Origin: Solicoccozyma terricola
Lineage: Eukaryota > Basidiomycota > Tremellomycetes > Filobasidiales > Piskurozymaceae
Assembly: GCA_001600875.1 (NCBI GenBank)
Contig: BCLD01000011.1
Coordinates: 186,001-250,000 of the forward strand
Length of the DNA: 64,000 nt
Direction of reading: 5' to 3'
In this document: one piece after another, positions 1-10,622 of the stretch
Numbering within the stretch: the stretch's first letter is position 1
How the letters are laid out: each line of letters opens with the position of its first letter
Notes under the pieces: model-generated
The model's database searches: none
What the model was told of the DNA's origin: nothing
What the model saw: the letters and a program-made list of their open reading frames with translations, nothing else
Position numbers and translations under genes: made by a program

Positions 1-180
1 TTTTATAAGGACTCTCGGAAGAGGCCAACGAGGGTGGCAAAAAAAAAAGCAGATGTGTAGCTTGGATTACATAGCCGACCCACCCCCTCTTCCCGAACTT
101 CTTTCCTCCTCGAAACGACACCATATTTCATTGGAAAGATAGCCGCAGTTAGACAAAAGAGTTGACCGTTCCAAATTACG
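1..180. other. left edge, non-coding
   Basis: This is the 3' flank of the NmrA-like gene. I see no open frame here that continues a recognisable protein, and no RNA gene. Confidence 0.5.
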
Positions 181-1444
181 CTATTCATCAGACAGAAGAG
201 GTCCAGTCCAGCTCTGAAGAATCTCGTCGAACGTCCTGGGCTTGATACCCAGATTGCGCTGGTTCTCCACAAAATCCAATGGACCGGTGGCTGACCGGGC
301 GGTTCTGTCAGTTCGGCCATCCAAAACAAAGTTCTGTCTGCACTTACATCCTACTTCGGTGAAGGCCATGTACAAGTTGTAGAGCCACTCGGCGGCAGGT
401 CCGAAGTTGGAAACATCCTCAAGGAACTCATCCTTGCTTAGCTGACGACAAACCACCTTCTTTCCGGACGCTGAAGGGGAATAGCGTGAAACTTCTGTCA
501 GCAGAGGGTAGCGTAAAAGAAGGCCTACACACATACCTTTGCTCACTGCTGCAGCGAACTGATTGAATGATACCAAGCTACCAGTCACCACTTCGGACCC
601 AGCGCCCAGCTTGGGATTTTCGATAACATCCCGAACATATAGACCGAAGTCGGTGGGACAATCCAACACGGTCAACTTGAGGTCGGGGGAAACAGGCACA
701 GATAAGACGTAAGTGCCATCGGGCTGTTTCTTAGGTACAGCCAAGCCACCGGGCTGCATTGACTTCGGCGGTCAGTCTCCGCATAGAATTCGGCCCCCGG
801 GGGGGGGGGGGGGGGGGACACTGCTCACCATGAAGTTTGCGAAGTACCATGCACACCGGACCATCGAATAAGGCACACCGCTAGACTTGACATACTTTGC
901 TATAGCATCCTTGGTGTCAAAGAATGGAACTGGGTATTTGCCATTCGTAGCGTCGCTGAGCGACTCGAGGGTGGACCAGATAAAAAGTTTCACGCCAACT
1001 GCTTTGGCCTGGTCAACAACTACAGGGAGTCGTGGTCAGCAACTCTCTGCGACGAAAGGGACCAACGGACTCACCCAGCTTGCCTTCCGCAATTTCACGT
1101 TCTTTATCAAAGTGTGCCCAGAAGTCGGTTGTCGACTGCAGAACGAAAGGATAAGCAGACTGGGAAACTCGCCGAACGCGGTACAGACTCACAAAGACGA
1201 TGTCGACGCCTTTGAATGCTGCTCGAAGTTGGTCCTCGTTGCCCACCGCAATCGTGACTTCCTTCATTTCGATGCCTTTCTTCTCCCATTCTTTCGACGC
1301 CGGTTTGGTGGCGCTACGTGTGATACCAACAAGACGATATGGCTTGGACGAAGAAAGGAGAGCATCGGCAACACTGCCGCCTTGCTTGCCGGTGATGCCA
1401 ATGATGGCAACGCGGGGAGCGGTGGAATCGTTTGAGGCTACCAT
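181..1444 (-). CDS. NmrA-like family NAD(P)-binding protein
   Basis: This gene encodes a protein of roughly 300 residues of the NmrA-like/isoflavone-reductase group of atypical short-chain dehydrogenases. The N-terminus carries the dinucleotide-binding loop (VAIIGITGKQGGSV), followed by the NmrA-typical VDIVF strand and a central KLFIWSTL segment. I read six exons. Exon joins restore one frame at about 1139-1194, 1022-1072, 745-830 (this intron contains a long C tract), 475-535 and 297-345. The start is the ATG at 1442-1444 and the stop is at 181-183. Relatives range from redox-sensing regulators of nitrogen metabolite repression to real reductases, and sequence alone does not decide between them. 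Its place beside a Dal5-type permease makes a nitrogen-related role attractive, but that is inference. Confidence 0.85.
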
Positions 1445-3208
1445 AGTTCGATAATGAAGAGTTCAAGAGGTAGAAAGGGTGGAGAGATGGAGGGATATCA
1501 GGTCGAGACACGGATTTTGGAGCTTGGGGCTTTTGTAATGAAACGAACGCCTGTTTGTGCGTTCATTACAAATAAAAACAAACGAGAAAGCTGATCAATC
1601 GGCTCCGAATCTGTACGCCTCTTTCCGCTCTGTTGGTTGCTATACAAAGCCTATAGGACGAGGTGCAGGAGGAACCAAACTCACCAACCGGAAAACCTCT
1701 GTCGGCAAGGCCTCGACGAGACTACCTCATGTCGTGCTGGAGTGGGGCGCCATGTGACTGCTATTCGAGCTCACCTATTCGCAAAAACCCTGCCAGAAGG
1801 ACTTACCAACATCAAACTCTTGCCTTTCCTTACCGTATGGGCCATACCTCACCGAGGGCCGCACCAGGTTTGTGATCGTAGGCGTTGTCTTGTCAGCTAT
1901 TTCCTCGTACTCGGGGTTCGGCCAGATCCCGAGGACGTCTATTCTGGTGCAAGCGGAAACAGCTGTAGCTTCCGGAGCCTCGCTGTCGATCAGAAGTTTA
2001 CCCAGTCCTTTTTCCGCTTCTGCTTGATTCCGGATGAGGACGGAAGATAGGTTCTGGCCTTTTGGATGGTGCCCCGGGGTGCGCTGATGATACCCAGTGA
2101 CCATATTCGAGAATATTTGATTAGATACATTCGCCACCGGCCGGCGCGCAACCAAATATCGCAGTGTCCCACTCAGTCGACCTTGCTCAACCTACCTCAC
2201 ATTTGATCTAGACCCTTCGACCCTTCACTCCTAGGACATGTCGATGCGGAATTCAATTCAGGCTCTGGACTTTCCGAAAAGTGTGGCCAATTCTGGACCA
2301 AACCGGCGTGTTCGGCATAGCCCTCTATGTGACCCAATATATCGGCCAACTACCCTAGGCCTTTTTTCGGCTCTCGAACGAGGTGAACTATGCATGGCGG
2401 AAACATTCACAGAAGGACTAACCGCAACCATCTTCGTTGGATTGAACACCGAATGACACAATCTATTCGCCACGGACCGACGCCACTGACGATTACCGAC
2501 CTTCATACCGCAAAACACATCTTAACCAACGTCGGCCACCAGATACCCAAGTAGGTTGCAGGGTAGGTGAAGGATGTACGATGTCGCAAGTCCGGCAGAT
2601 AGTAATCGAGAGAAAGGGAAAAAGTGCGTAGAGTAATCTCTCGTGAGGCGGAGGCTTGGCGTTATCACAGGTCTGTTCGAAGTCAACATTCTTTTGCTTT
2701 CCGCCATTCTATAACGTTCCAGGAGTGGTGGGATACGTCATAGCTGCAGTTGTGGGAGACAGCTGGATTTTATTGTTGCCTTGGTAAGAGGGTTGTTTTC
2801 CTGCGTCTCAGTGGGCTCTAGCTAAGCAACACACGTCCGAACCCCGGTGTTGCTGAAGCTCTATCACACTTGTGTCGTCCGGCTGATTCATTGGCCTTTC
2901 AGGGGAAGTATAGTACTGAGGTTTGGGCCATCTAATTCGAAATGTTATTGCGTTACAGTGCACGCCTCTGGTGTTCAACCAATCAGTAGCAGCAAAGCTC
3001 CACCCATATCTGCAAGGACGCTGGATCGAGGCGCGAGTCTGGGTAACACTCAATAATTATGATCATTCATGACACGGCTTCACAACGGTCGGCGTATTAC
3101 AACTTTGTTCCCAAAGAATCCAATCCCCAAGTCCCAGAAGGCCCAACGACCATACCCACGAATCTAAAGCGGAAACCAAAGGGGAAACCACCCGATATGG
3201 GTGGTGGT
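1445..3208. other. gene-poor interval with one decayed exon
   Basis: About 1.76 kb lie between the NmrA-like gene and the MFS permease. Apart from the alpha/beta-hydrolase-like fragment listed separately, I see only short frames without family features. A TCCCAC motif occurs near 2166-2171. The minus strand at 2258-2710 has open frames that I could not join into a convincing protein. Confidence 0.4.
1790..2140 (-). pseudogene. possible alpha/beta-hydrolase 5' fragment
   Basis: An open minus-strand frame ends in a segment (SVRYGPYGKERQEFDV) resembling the start of the catalytic domain of lipase/esterase or kynurenine-formamidase-like alpha/beta-hydrolases, where a YGxxxxQxxDV pattern precedes the oxyanion HG motif. 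A good splice donor (GTAAGT) follows directly. No exon with the HGG, GxSxG or catalytic Asp/His parts can be found downstream before the NmrA-like gene. It therefore looks like a remnant rather than a working gene. The family assignment rests on this one motif and is weak. Confidence 0.3.
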
Positions 3209-5673
3209 TTAAATGGAGTATCTTGTAGGGGGAACACGAATATGAGGTCAGACTGACATTCGCCGACGTCGCTCGAATAATGACCAGCACAACTCACCTG
3301 AAGAAAATGTTCTCCCTATCGGTCTTATCCATCATCCCTTCAATCTCAGCTTCATTCTCAGCCTTCTCCAATGTCATCCCCATAGCCGCAACGATTTCAT
3401 CTCTGTTTTTGTTCTGTCTGACGTAGTACATCCTCCAGGCTACCAAGAGGAAGAATTGGAATCCTAGGACCGCCGCGACTGCGGCTGTTCCGTTGCGGTA
3501 ACGAGGAGAGTCGGATGCTCGGAATGCTTGGGAGCCAGCTATGTTTCCGATACTGTTGCGTGTGAGAATAGAAACAGTAGGTCAGTCGTTTTATATCACA
3601 AGGGCAAAGCACAGTAGAGCGGTCAAGAACATACCAGTAGATAACAAAGTTGAGGGCTGAAACGAAAGAGATCTTGGTCTTCCCGGAAACGTTCGAGGTG
3701 ATCATTTGCCAACCCATGAAAGAAGGAATGATAAAGGTGTAGGTCATCATGAGCATTCTGTCCGGGTCGGAAGAATGGATGTCAGCGCTTGATTCGCAAT
3801 CGCAGGGGGGGGGGGTTCAATCTAATCGATGTTCCTCACCCGAATTTGGTCCATCGCGTAGCTTCAGTAGAGGGTAACATGGAGATTGCAATGAGCCCAA
3901 CGAAAGGTGGGATAGTGAAGAACGCCTATTTTGGAAAGAACGTGCAGAATATCGGCTGATGTCCAGGGCGGGCACCGACAAGTGGGGAAAATTACTTACC
4001 ATGCACCACAATCTAACATTCTTTACCTTCCTAGTCATGATCGCACATCCCCAAATGCACACGAAACCCAAGGCAGTTACCGGGATGTTGTAAATCAAGG
4101 TCTGCAGGGATGTGAAACCAAAGGCCTTGAAGATGATCCCTCCAAAAGTAGTCAAGGCGCCGTTGGGGATACATCCGGCAAAAGTGTTGGCGAGGATGAA
4201 ATACGTTTGGGGGTCAGTGAGAGCATCAACGATTTGAGAACGGCTGATTGTTTTTTTCCCGGTCTTGTCTGTACCGGTGTGGTTGGATAAGATTCGAGCT
4301 GATGCCATGAGCTTTTCCCGTTTGGTCAACCACCAGACTTCAGAGGGAGTTCCAAGGAAGATCAAGCAGAGGATGGCGCCAAAGTAGGTCACTGCTCCGA
4401 GGTAGTATCCAATTCTGTGATACGCCAACAATCATCAAGCCAGTTTCAGCGATGTCAGGCCATTTGATGAATTCCTTGAGAGGTCAAACCTACGCTCTCC
4501 AGATAGCTACACCACCAGAAGAGTCGATTCTCTTGGCGATTCCGTAGTAAATCGCGCTGCTGATCATCCCGAAACCTGAATGACATTCACGTCGTCGTCG
4601 TCAGTCTCCTTTACCAACACCTCTTTCAACGTCACTCACCAAAGTTCCCACTTTGGAAAATCAAAGCTCTACTGGCCTGCTCATCCACCTTGTACCAACT
4701 CCCAATAATCAACAGAAATCCGGGAGAAATGGAGGCCTCGAAGATACCCTGGACGAATCGCAGACCTGCGAGTTGGGGATAGGTCTTGGCCGACGCTATC
4801 CCGATCATCACGGTTGCCCAGAGTAGCCTAGATTGGGGGGGGGGGNNNNNNNNNNNNNNNNNNNNNNNNNNNNNNNNNNNNNNNNNNNNNNNNNNNNNNN
4901 NNNNNGGGGGGACGGCAGGGAGGTTGAAGGTAAGCAAGAGTTCCTCCCCTGGGGAAATCAACGAAGGCGGAAGAAGGTTGGGCTGGAGGTACTTGCATGT
5001 AAATTGATAACCCTCTGCCCATATGGAATCTTTGCAGCAACCACATAGACGGGAACTAATGAACAACGGACGAAACCCCACCGAACTCAAGTCAGTTTCG
5101 CATTGGCATATTCGAAAAGGTCTTGAACTTGCCTCGGAAACCATGTATCCGATATAAAAGAAGGTTGTCAGAAGGGCGTATTGCGCCAAGGTAGTTTTGG
5201 TATCGGTGAGCAAGCCAAAAATGGCTTGAGTACCGGTGGAAGTCTTGTCCGTTTGTTGAATTCTGTTTAACCAGGGAATGGGTGAGGGTAATCATCGAAG
5301 GATTGATGGTAATCAGTAAGAATAAACGGCATTGAGTGGTTCCTCTGATCAAGGACTTCAGACTTACCCATAGCAGAGCCAGAGTAATGGGAGGATAATG
5401 AGATCAGTCTTCCTTCGAAGTTTCTTGAACTCGGCTTCAGTGAAGTCTTGGGAATGTTCAAGTCTGACGGCGAGTTCAAGAAAAATCCCAAATAAGCCGG
5501 GCAAGTGAGACAAGATAAAGCGATTTCTACTTGACATACATTTCTTCAACTTCCGCTGCTATCACAGTCGTTTTTGAGAAATCAATGTTCTTTTCATTCC
5601 AGTCGAGTGGGTTATTGTTGAAGTGATTGATTTTTTCCGAGTCGACGGAGAGGATTTCCGGGGTTGAAGTCAT
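3209..5673 (-). CDS. MFS permease, Dal5/allantoate (anion:cation symporter) type
   Basis: This is a 12-helix plasma-membrane permease of the fungal Dal5/Tna1/Fen2 group, which imports allantoate, ureidosuccinate, dipeptides, nicotinate or similar organic anions. Recognisable blocks in order are the soluble N-terminus from the ATG at 5671-5673, LLWLCYG, a Y-rich TM2 (YALLTTFFYIGYMVSEA), WLLQRFHMGR, FVQGIFEASISPGFLLIIG, a long middle loop, TSLQTLIYNIPVTALGF and GWQMITSNVSGKTK. The C-terminus is FFRYSI, typical for the group, but its last 13 bases sit alone in a terminal exon (3209-3221) behind an intron at 3222-3297. The intron between the RFHMGR and LLWATVMIG exons holds the 60-base N gap, so coding sequence appears complete. 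It diverges from the M20 gene across a GATA-rich promoter. The exact substrate cannot be read from sequence. Confidence 0.9.
4846..4905. other. assembly gap (60 N) inside an intron
   Basis: Sixty N bases are flanked by G runs on both sides (C runs on the coding strand). The gap lies inside an intron of the MFS permease, because the exons on either side join in frame. It probably marks an unsequenced poly-C tract; its true length is unknown. Confidence 0.95.
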
Positions 5674-6229
5674 ATGAAATCAATGAACGAAGGAATGTTA
5701 TCGTAGTGCACAAACTTTCGTTTGTTTGACTTTTGGAGTCTGGGAGACTATTGCGTGTTGGAGATGAGCGGTGGATGTTATCCAGAAAGACGTCTGACGA
5801 CAATCCCTTCCCTTTTCCTGTTGGGGTTCTAATGGCATGTTATAACCTGTGCGGTACAACGGTATAACAGTCGGAATGATAGGATAGAGGATGGATACAG
5901 TGATAAGTGTCAGAGAGGATAGGGTATAGCACCGGATAAAGGATATAGAAATACGCCCCGGCCTCCGCGGGGCCACACTGTCCGACATCCCGGGTCGTAG
6001 ATTGGTGCGGCTGTGGGCGGTATCTGCTGACCCAGTGGGTGTATAAATCCAGATCAGCTTCCTATCTCTCTTCCTGGGAGTAAGGGTCTGTCGCCACCGT
6101 CTTTATCAGCCTCAACATCCGTCGTCCATGCGTATATCCCTATATCCTATCCTTTGCCTAAACACTCCATTCTAATCGCGGGAAGCGGTCAAAGATGTAA
6201 TTGCTTCGGTATTATATACAGTCAGGAAG
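5674..6229. promoter_or_regulatory. divergent promoter with several HGATAR sites
   Basis: This 0.55 kb interval separates the divergent Dal5-type permease and M20 amidohydrolase genes. HGATAR sites, the target of fungal nitrogen GATA factors, are visible as TGATAG (5878-5883), TGATAAG (5901-5907), CTATCT (6062-6067, reverse) and TTATCA (6103-6108, reverse). A TATAAAT box at 6042-6048 could serve the rightward gene. Nitrogen catabolite control of both genes is inferred from this. Confidence 0.5.
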
Positions 6230-6316
6230 ATGGTTCGAGATGATGGGCTTCCCGCCTTGCCAACAACCAGAATCATCCACTTGCATCCCAACCGCCCATA
6301 CACACAACCACCGACC

Positions 6317-8217
6317 ATGCCCATCGCTACCCCCAATTCCCTCAGCTACGAGCTGATCGAAATCATCAAGAGCAAAATCAACTCACTTTCCCCCGAGCTC
6401 TACGACCTCTCCCAATCAATCCACTCCCAACCGGAGACTGCTTTCGAGGAATATCACGCCCACCGAGTGTTGACCAACTTTATGGAGTCGAAGGGTTTCA
6501 AGGTAACTCGACATGCTTACGGTCTCAGGACTGCTTGGAGGGCTGAGCTGGAGGTCGGTACCGGAGGCCCTATTATCGGGTACAATTCCGAGTGTGAGTT
6601 TCTCGGTTGATTCCTTGGTCGTTTTCTTCCTTCCATGCGCCAGACAGATAGTAACCCACTCACACCTGAACCCCCGGTTGATTGTCTCTACCTAGTCGAC
6701 GCTCTTAAAGGAATCGGACATGCCTGCGGTCACAACCTGATCGCCATCGCGGGGGTCGCAGCAGCCATTTCGACCGCTTCAGCGCTTTCCGCATCCAACA
6801 CAGCAGGGAAGGTCGTTTTGCTTGGAACTCCTGCTGAGGAAAATGGAGGTGGGAAGGCGGTGATCTTGGATAAGGGAGGATATGACGGGATGGAGGCCTG
6901 TTTGATGTAAGCACTCGTTTCCCCTCGTTCCCTGTCCTCCTTACGCCTTTTTCTTTTCTTTTAACGGCTTTGGACGTCGAGCTCATCTTCCATGTGTCGT
7001 GTTTCGGCGGGTTCATCATAGGTTACATCCATTCACCAAAGGAGAACACGCCAGCACCATCACGATGAACTGCTTAGCCCTAGTCGAGGTCGAGTATCAA
7101 GGTACTCCCGCTCATGCCGCTGTAAGCTGTCTTGCTCCTTTAACGCGCAATGTCCCTCAACTGACTACTAATTCCATTATCGGTCTGACTACCCAGGGTT
7201 TCCCAGAACAAGGAGTCAACGCTCTGGACGCAGCCGTCTCCGCCTACCAATCAGTCTCTTTGTTGAGACAACAGACTCCTGACAAGAGCAGAATCCATGG
7301 AGTTATTCGAGGTAGTGAGGAGTGGAGTACGAATGGTGAGTATACCTGTTGGTCGGGGGGCGCCCACTGGTTCTGACAGGCACGTTGGTGCATATCCGCA
7401 AAAGTCATCCCCTCCTCCTCCAAAATCCAATTCGGAATCCGTTCTCCAACAGCAAAAGAGACCCTGATCCTCCTTCAGAAAGTCCTCAACTGTTTCAAGG
7501 CGGCGGCGCTTGCCACGGGCTGTACTCACACCATCCGCACGGAGATGAGATATTTGGACTTGAGGAACGCGGATATCATGGAGGATTATTGGTCAGAGGT
7601 CAGTGAGAGTGTTTGTGAGACCAAGGTTCAGAGAGGGGGGTTTGCTGGGGGTAGTACAGATTTCGTGAGTGGCAAGGTTTGCTTCTTCGCCTAAATCCTC
7701 TGGAAATCGCAGCTGATTGGGCTCCGGTCTCCGGGCATCCGATGATGACAGGGTACTGTATCGTATCACCTGCCTTGTCTACACCCATTATTCGGTTTGC
7801 CCGATGCTAATCCGGAAGATATCCCTCGTGAGTGGCCTTGTCCGAGATAGGTAGGTCTCCACTGAGAATGTTACTGACGATCTTTTACCCCTCAATGCCC
7901 CTCTTCCCCCCCCTCCCCCTCCCCCCCGCCCATCACCCTCTTCCTCGACAGACACCAAAACCTACGCAGCCGCTGCCGGCACGAAATCAGCACACGAAGC
8001 AACCATCAGAGCCTCTGTCGGTATCGCCATCGTCGGCACCCGAATTATAACTGACAAAGCCTTCCGAGACAAAGTCAGCAAAGGCTGGGAAGCTCAGATG
8101 GTGGAGTTGAATGGTAAAGAGACGTTGGAGAAGCTCAAGCAGTTGAAGGAGACTTATTTGCCTGTGGCCATGGAGGGTAGTGTTAAAGGGTCCGGTGGGT
8201 GTGCTTGTGGTCACTAG
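6317..8217 (+). CDS. M20-family amidohydrolase/peptidase (PM20D2/AbgB-like)
   Basis: This is a zinc-dependent amidohydrolase of the M20D group, which splits N-acyl amino acids, dipeptides or aminobenzoyl-glutamate type amides. Visible features are the N-terminal SQSIHSQPETAFEEYHAH helix, the metal motif GIGHACGHN at the start of exon 2, TPAEENGGGKA with the catalytic/metal Glu, EGEHA-like KGEHAST, and the YQGTPAHAA dimerisation-domain entry. Exons are separated by short introns, one with a strong C tract before its acceptor (about 7900-7950). The last exon starts near 7953 and ends in KGSGGCACGH at the TAG 8215-8217. I chose the ATG at 6317; an in-frame ATG at 6230 would add 29 residues. A cytosolic role in using amide or dipeptide nitrogen fits the neighbouring permease. 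The substrate is not determinable. Confidence 0.85.
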
Positions 8218-9105
8218 ACTGGGGAAGGGGAGGGTTTGTGAAAATAAATGTATATTGTCTCTTTCCTGAATCCTGCCTGCTGTCGATGTACACTCCCAAA
8301 CCCCACCCCCGCGCCGAAGAGGGATGTAGATAGTTGCCGCCGTGGGGGGTCATTTCAGGCGGAAACCTGGGCCAAGGCAAGTCAGCCGACCGTGCTCCTT
8401 GGAGTGGTATCCAAGCGACGCAGTTTGGAGCAATGGCTGAGAGCGGATTACGAAGCTGACGAAATGGAAAACTTGAGTGATGAAAGACGACCACCGTAGA
8501 CTTCGAACCGTTTGTACTGCAAAAATTGGCGTTAGAGTATATCAGGCAGCCTTGAGTCCTCGGTGCAGCATGTAATATATCAAGTCTGATTAAATACTCA
8601 GTATTCATTATAGCAAAGTAAAGCGGGGAGTTGGTCGTGCAGATTCCCTTTTGCAGATCCAGTTGCTTGAAACCAGCATACTGTAAACTCTCATAGGACG
8701 TCCGCAATCTGAGTCTTGGGGATGGCAGAGGGGTACGGCAATCGATCGAAACGGTGCTGCGTGGCCTGCTCGTACGCATCGGCGTAAGCGAGGAGTTTAG
8801 CCTCCGAGTAGCCGGTACCAGCACTTTTTGAGAAAATGAACGATGATGGTTATTCAGTCGGAACCGACTAGATCTTGGTTGTTATTAAATTCCCAGGTAG
8901 CTATGAAGGAGTGTTGTCTACTGGTGAATTTCAAGTCGTATCATATTGGCTAGTGCATGAGAAGACTTGGGCGAAGCCAGCCGATAGGCGCCTCCACCTT
9001 GTTGCAGTTTGCCCGCAACCGGGCCGAAATGCGGTGTAGAAAGGTGGACAATTGATGATGAACTACTTGATATTGACATCCCACCGCTCAGTGCACAAAG
9101 CAGTT
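8218..9105. other. intergenic interval holding an amidase remnant
   Basis: About 0.9 kb lie between the M20 gene and the beta-lactamase-like gene. Apart from the amidase last exon listed separately, I see nothing coding. The long minus-strand open frame across 8183-8824 runs in the wrong phase for the amidase tail and has no family features. Confidence 0.5.
8691..8822 (-). pseudogene. orphan last exon of an amidase-signature enzyme
   Basis: Directly after an intron-like acceptor, the minus strand reads a short tail containing GTGYSEAKLLAYADAYEQAT and then an RLPYP segment before a TGA at 8691-8693. The SEAKLLAYADAYEQAT part is the classic C-terminal helix of amidase-signature enzymes (acetamidase or glutamyl-amidase type). 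The Gly/Ser-rich signature and the Ser-cisSer-Lys triad that should lie upstream are absent between here and the next gene. This is therefore the surviving 3' end of a lost amidase gene, another nitrogen-release enzyme once present in this neighbourhood. Confidence 0.55.
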
Positions 9106-10622
9106 ATGGCATCTCTACCTCTCCCTACCCTCGACTCATCCAAGCAGAAAGCCTTGAATGAGCTGCTGCTTGATCTTCGTTCCAAGACGAACATCCCAGC
9201 AGCTTGTTATGCCATTACAACGGCCAAGGGAACCATTTATGAGTTTGCTGCTGGAGACAGGATCCATGGGGAGCCAGACAATGGGCAGGTCACAATGGAT
9301 ACTCGTAGGTTCCCTAGCACTTACTCTGAAGAATCAATGTTAAAGAATTCACCAACTCCACAGCATTCCAGTTATTCTCCAACACAAAGATAGTCACATC
9401 GGTAAGCTTTACTTCCTTTGATGATTCTCTGGCATGAGTTCATTCGTATCCCCTCAGTGCGCATGCATGCAACTGGTAGATCAAGGTCTTGTTTCACTCG
9501 ATTCTGTTGAGGACATGGAGCGCATTCTCCCCGAATTAGAAAAGATCCAAGTCCTTGTGGACGAGAAGAATGGCGAGTTCCATATAGAGAAGCCGCAGAG
9601 GAAGATAACTCTTCGAATGCTTTTGACCCATACATCTGGTGAGTGCTTTGAGTCCCTATTGCAACCATGCTTCTAACACATCGGGAGCAAGGCTTCGCGT
9701 ATCCCAGCTACCACCCTCTGTTATCCAAATGGGTGGCAAAGCACCCTATTCCCATCATGTTGTCCAGCGATGGCTCAATCGAAAGCATCACCCACCCGCT
9801 TGCCTTTGAGCCTGGTACTTCATATTTCTATGGTGAGGGCTTCGACTGGGCCGGGTTAGTTGTCATTCGACTATCCGGTCTCACACTGGACGAGTACTTC
9901 AAGCGCAACATTTTCCTCAAACTGGATGGTGGAGCACCTTCGCTCTCCTTCTACCCACCCAAAAACTACGCTGACGTCTTGATGCGGCCATGCGCTCGGA
10001 AAGAGGACGGATCACTGATGGTGGGACCATGGAACAGTTTGGGCAGGGAGCTGGACCCAGCCAAGATCAGTCAATTTCACATGGGAGGTGGAGGGCTAAT
10101 TGGTAGTAATCGAGATTTCCTCGCCTTCCTACGAGGCATTATGCGGTGTGCTCCAAACAGCCCCGGCACCGGCACGGGCACCGGGCAACCGCTCATGAGC
10201 ACAGCTGCCTATGAGGAGTTCTTCAGGGACTCACTGCCTCCCATTGGCACAGATAACGCATGTAAAGCAGGAATGAAGAGGCTGATGGAAGGCGAGCTCT
10301 GGTTCCAGCCACAACCAGCTCTCACAGATATAGGTCAATCGATAGCGCTAGGTATCAACTTCAAACAGTTGGATTCAGGAAGGAAAGCAGGAAGCGGCAA
10401 TTGGTCTGGTGCTGCTCGGACGCAGTTCTGGATCGACCCAACAACAGGTATCGCGGTGAGCCATTGGAAATTGTTTCTTTGCGTGGTTTGTCTGCTGATG
10501 GATGTTTGAGTCCCCCATAGGGAATATGCTCAACCCAATTATTTGAATCCCCTGCCACGCTCTGGCACAATCACTTCCGTGACTTTGAATCAGCAGTCTA
10601 TAAATCGCTGTCAACGAGTTAG
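9106..10622 (+). CDS. class C beta-lactamase-like serine hydrolase/transesterase
   Basis: The protein belongs to the penicillin-binding-protein-like serine hydrolases (EstB, LovD, class C beta-lactamase fold). The nucleophile motif SxxK is seen as SNTK in LFSNTKIVTS, about residue 85. It is followed by the MLLTHTSG block and the second catalytic motif, Y-G-E with GFDWAG. Late in the protein comes ARTQFWIDPTTG, the region of the third (KTG-like) motif. Introns remove about 9304-9345, 9402-9458 and 9641-9690. The last exon begins after the acceptor at about 10520 and ends at TAG 10620-10622. The start is the ATG at 9106; in-frame ATGs at 9052-9058 would add a short leader. Fungal members act on esters or amides of secondary metabolites and drugs. 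The native substrate is unknown. Confidence 0.85.

Noticed and set aside
2258..2710. Adjacent minus-strand frames that might form a gene left of the MFS permease
   Set aside because: No splice joins give a continuous protein with recognisable motifs.
8183..8824. Minus-strand open frame of 213 codons
   Set aside because: It runs out of phase with the amidase tail hidden in the same stretch, overlaps the 3' end of the M20 gene, and has no family features.
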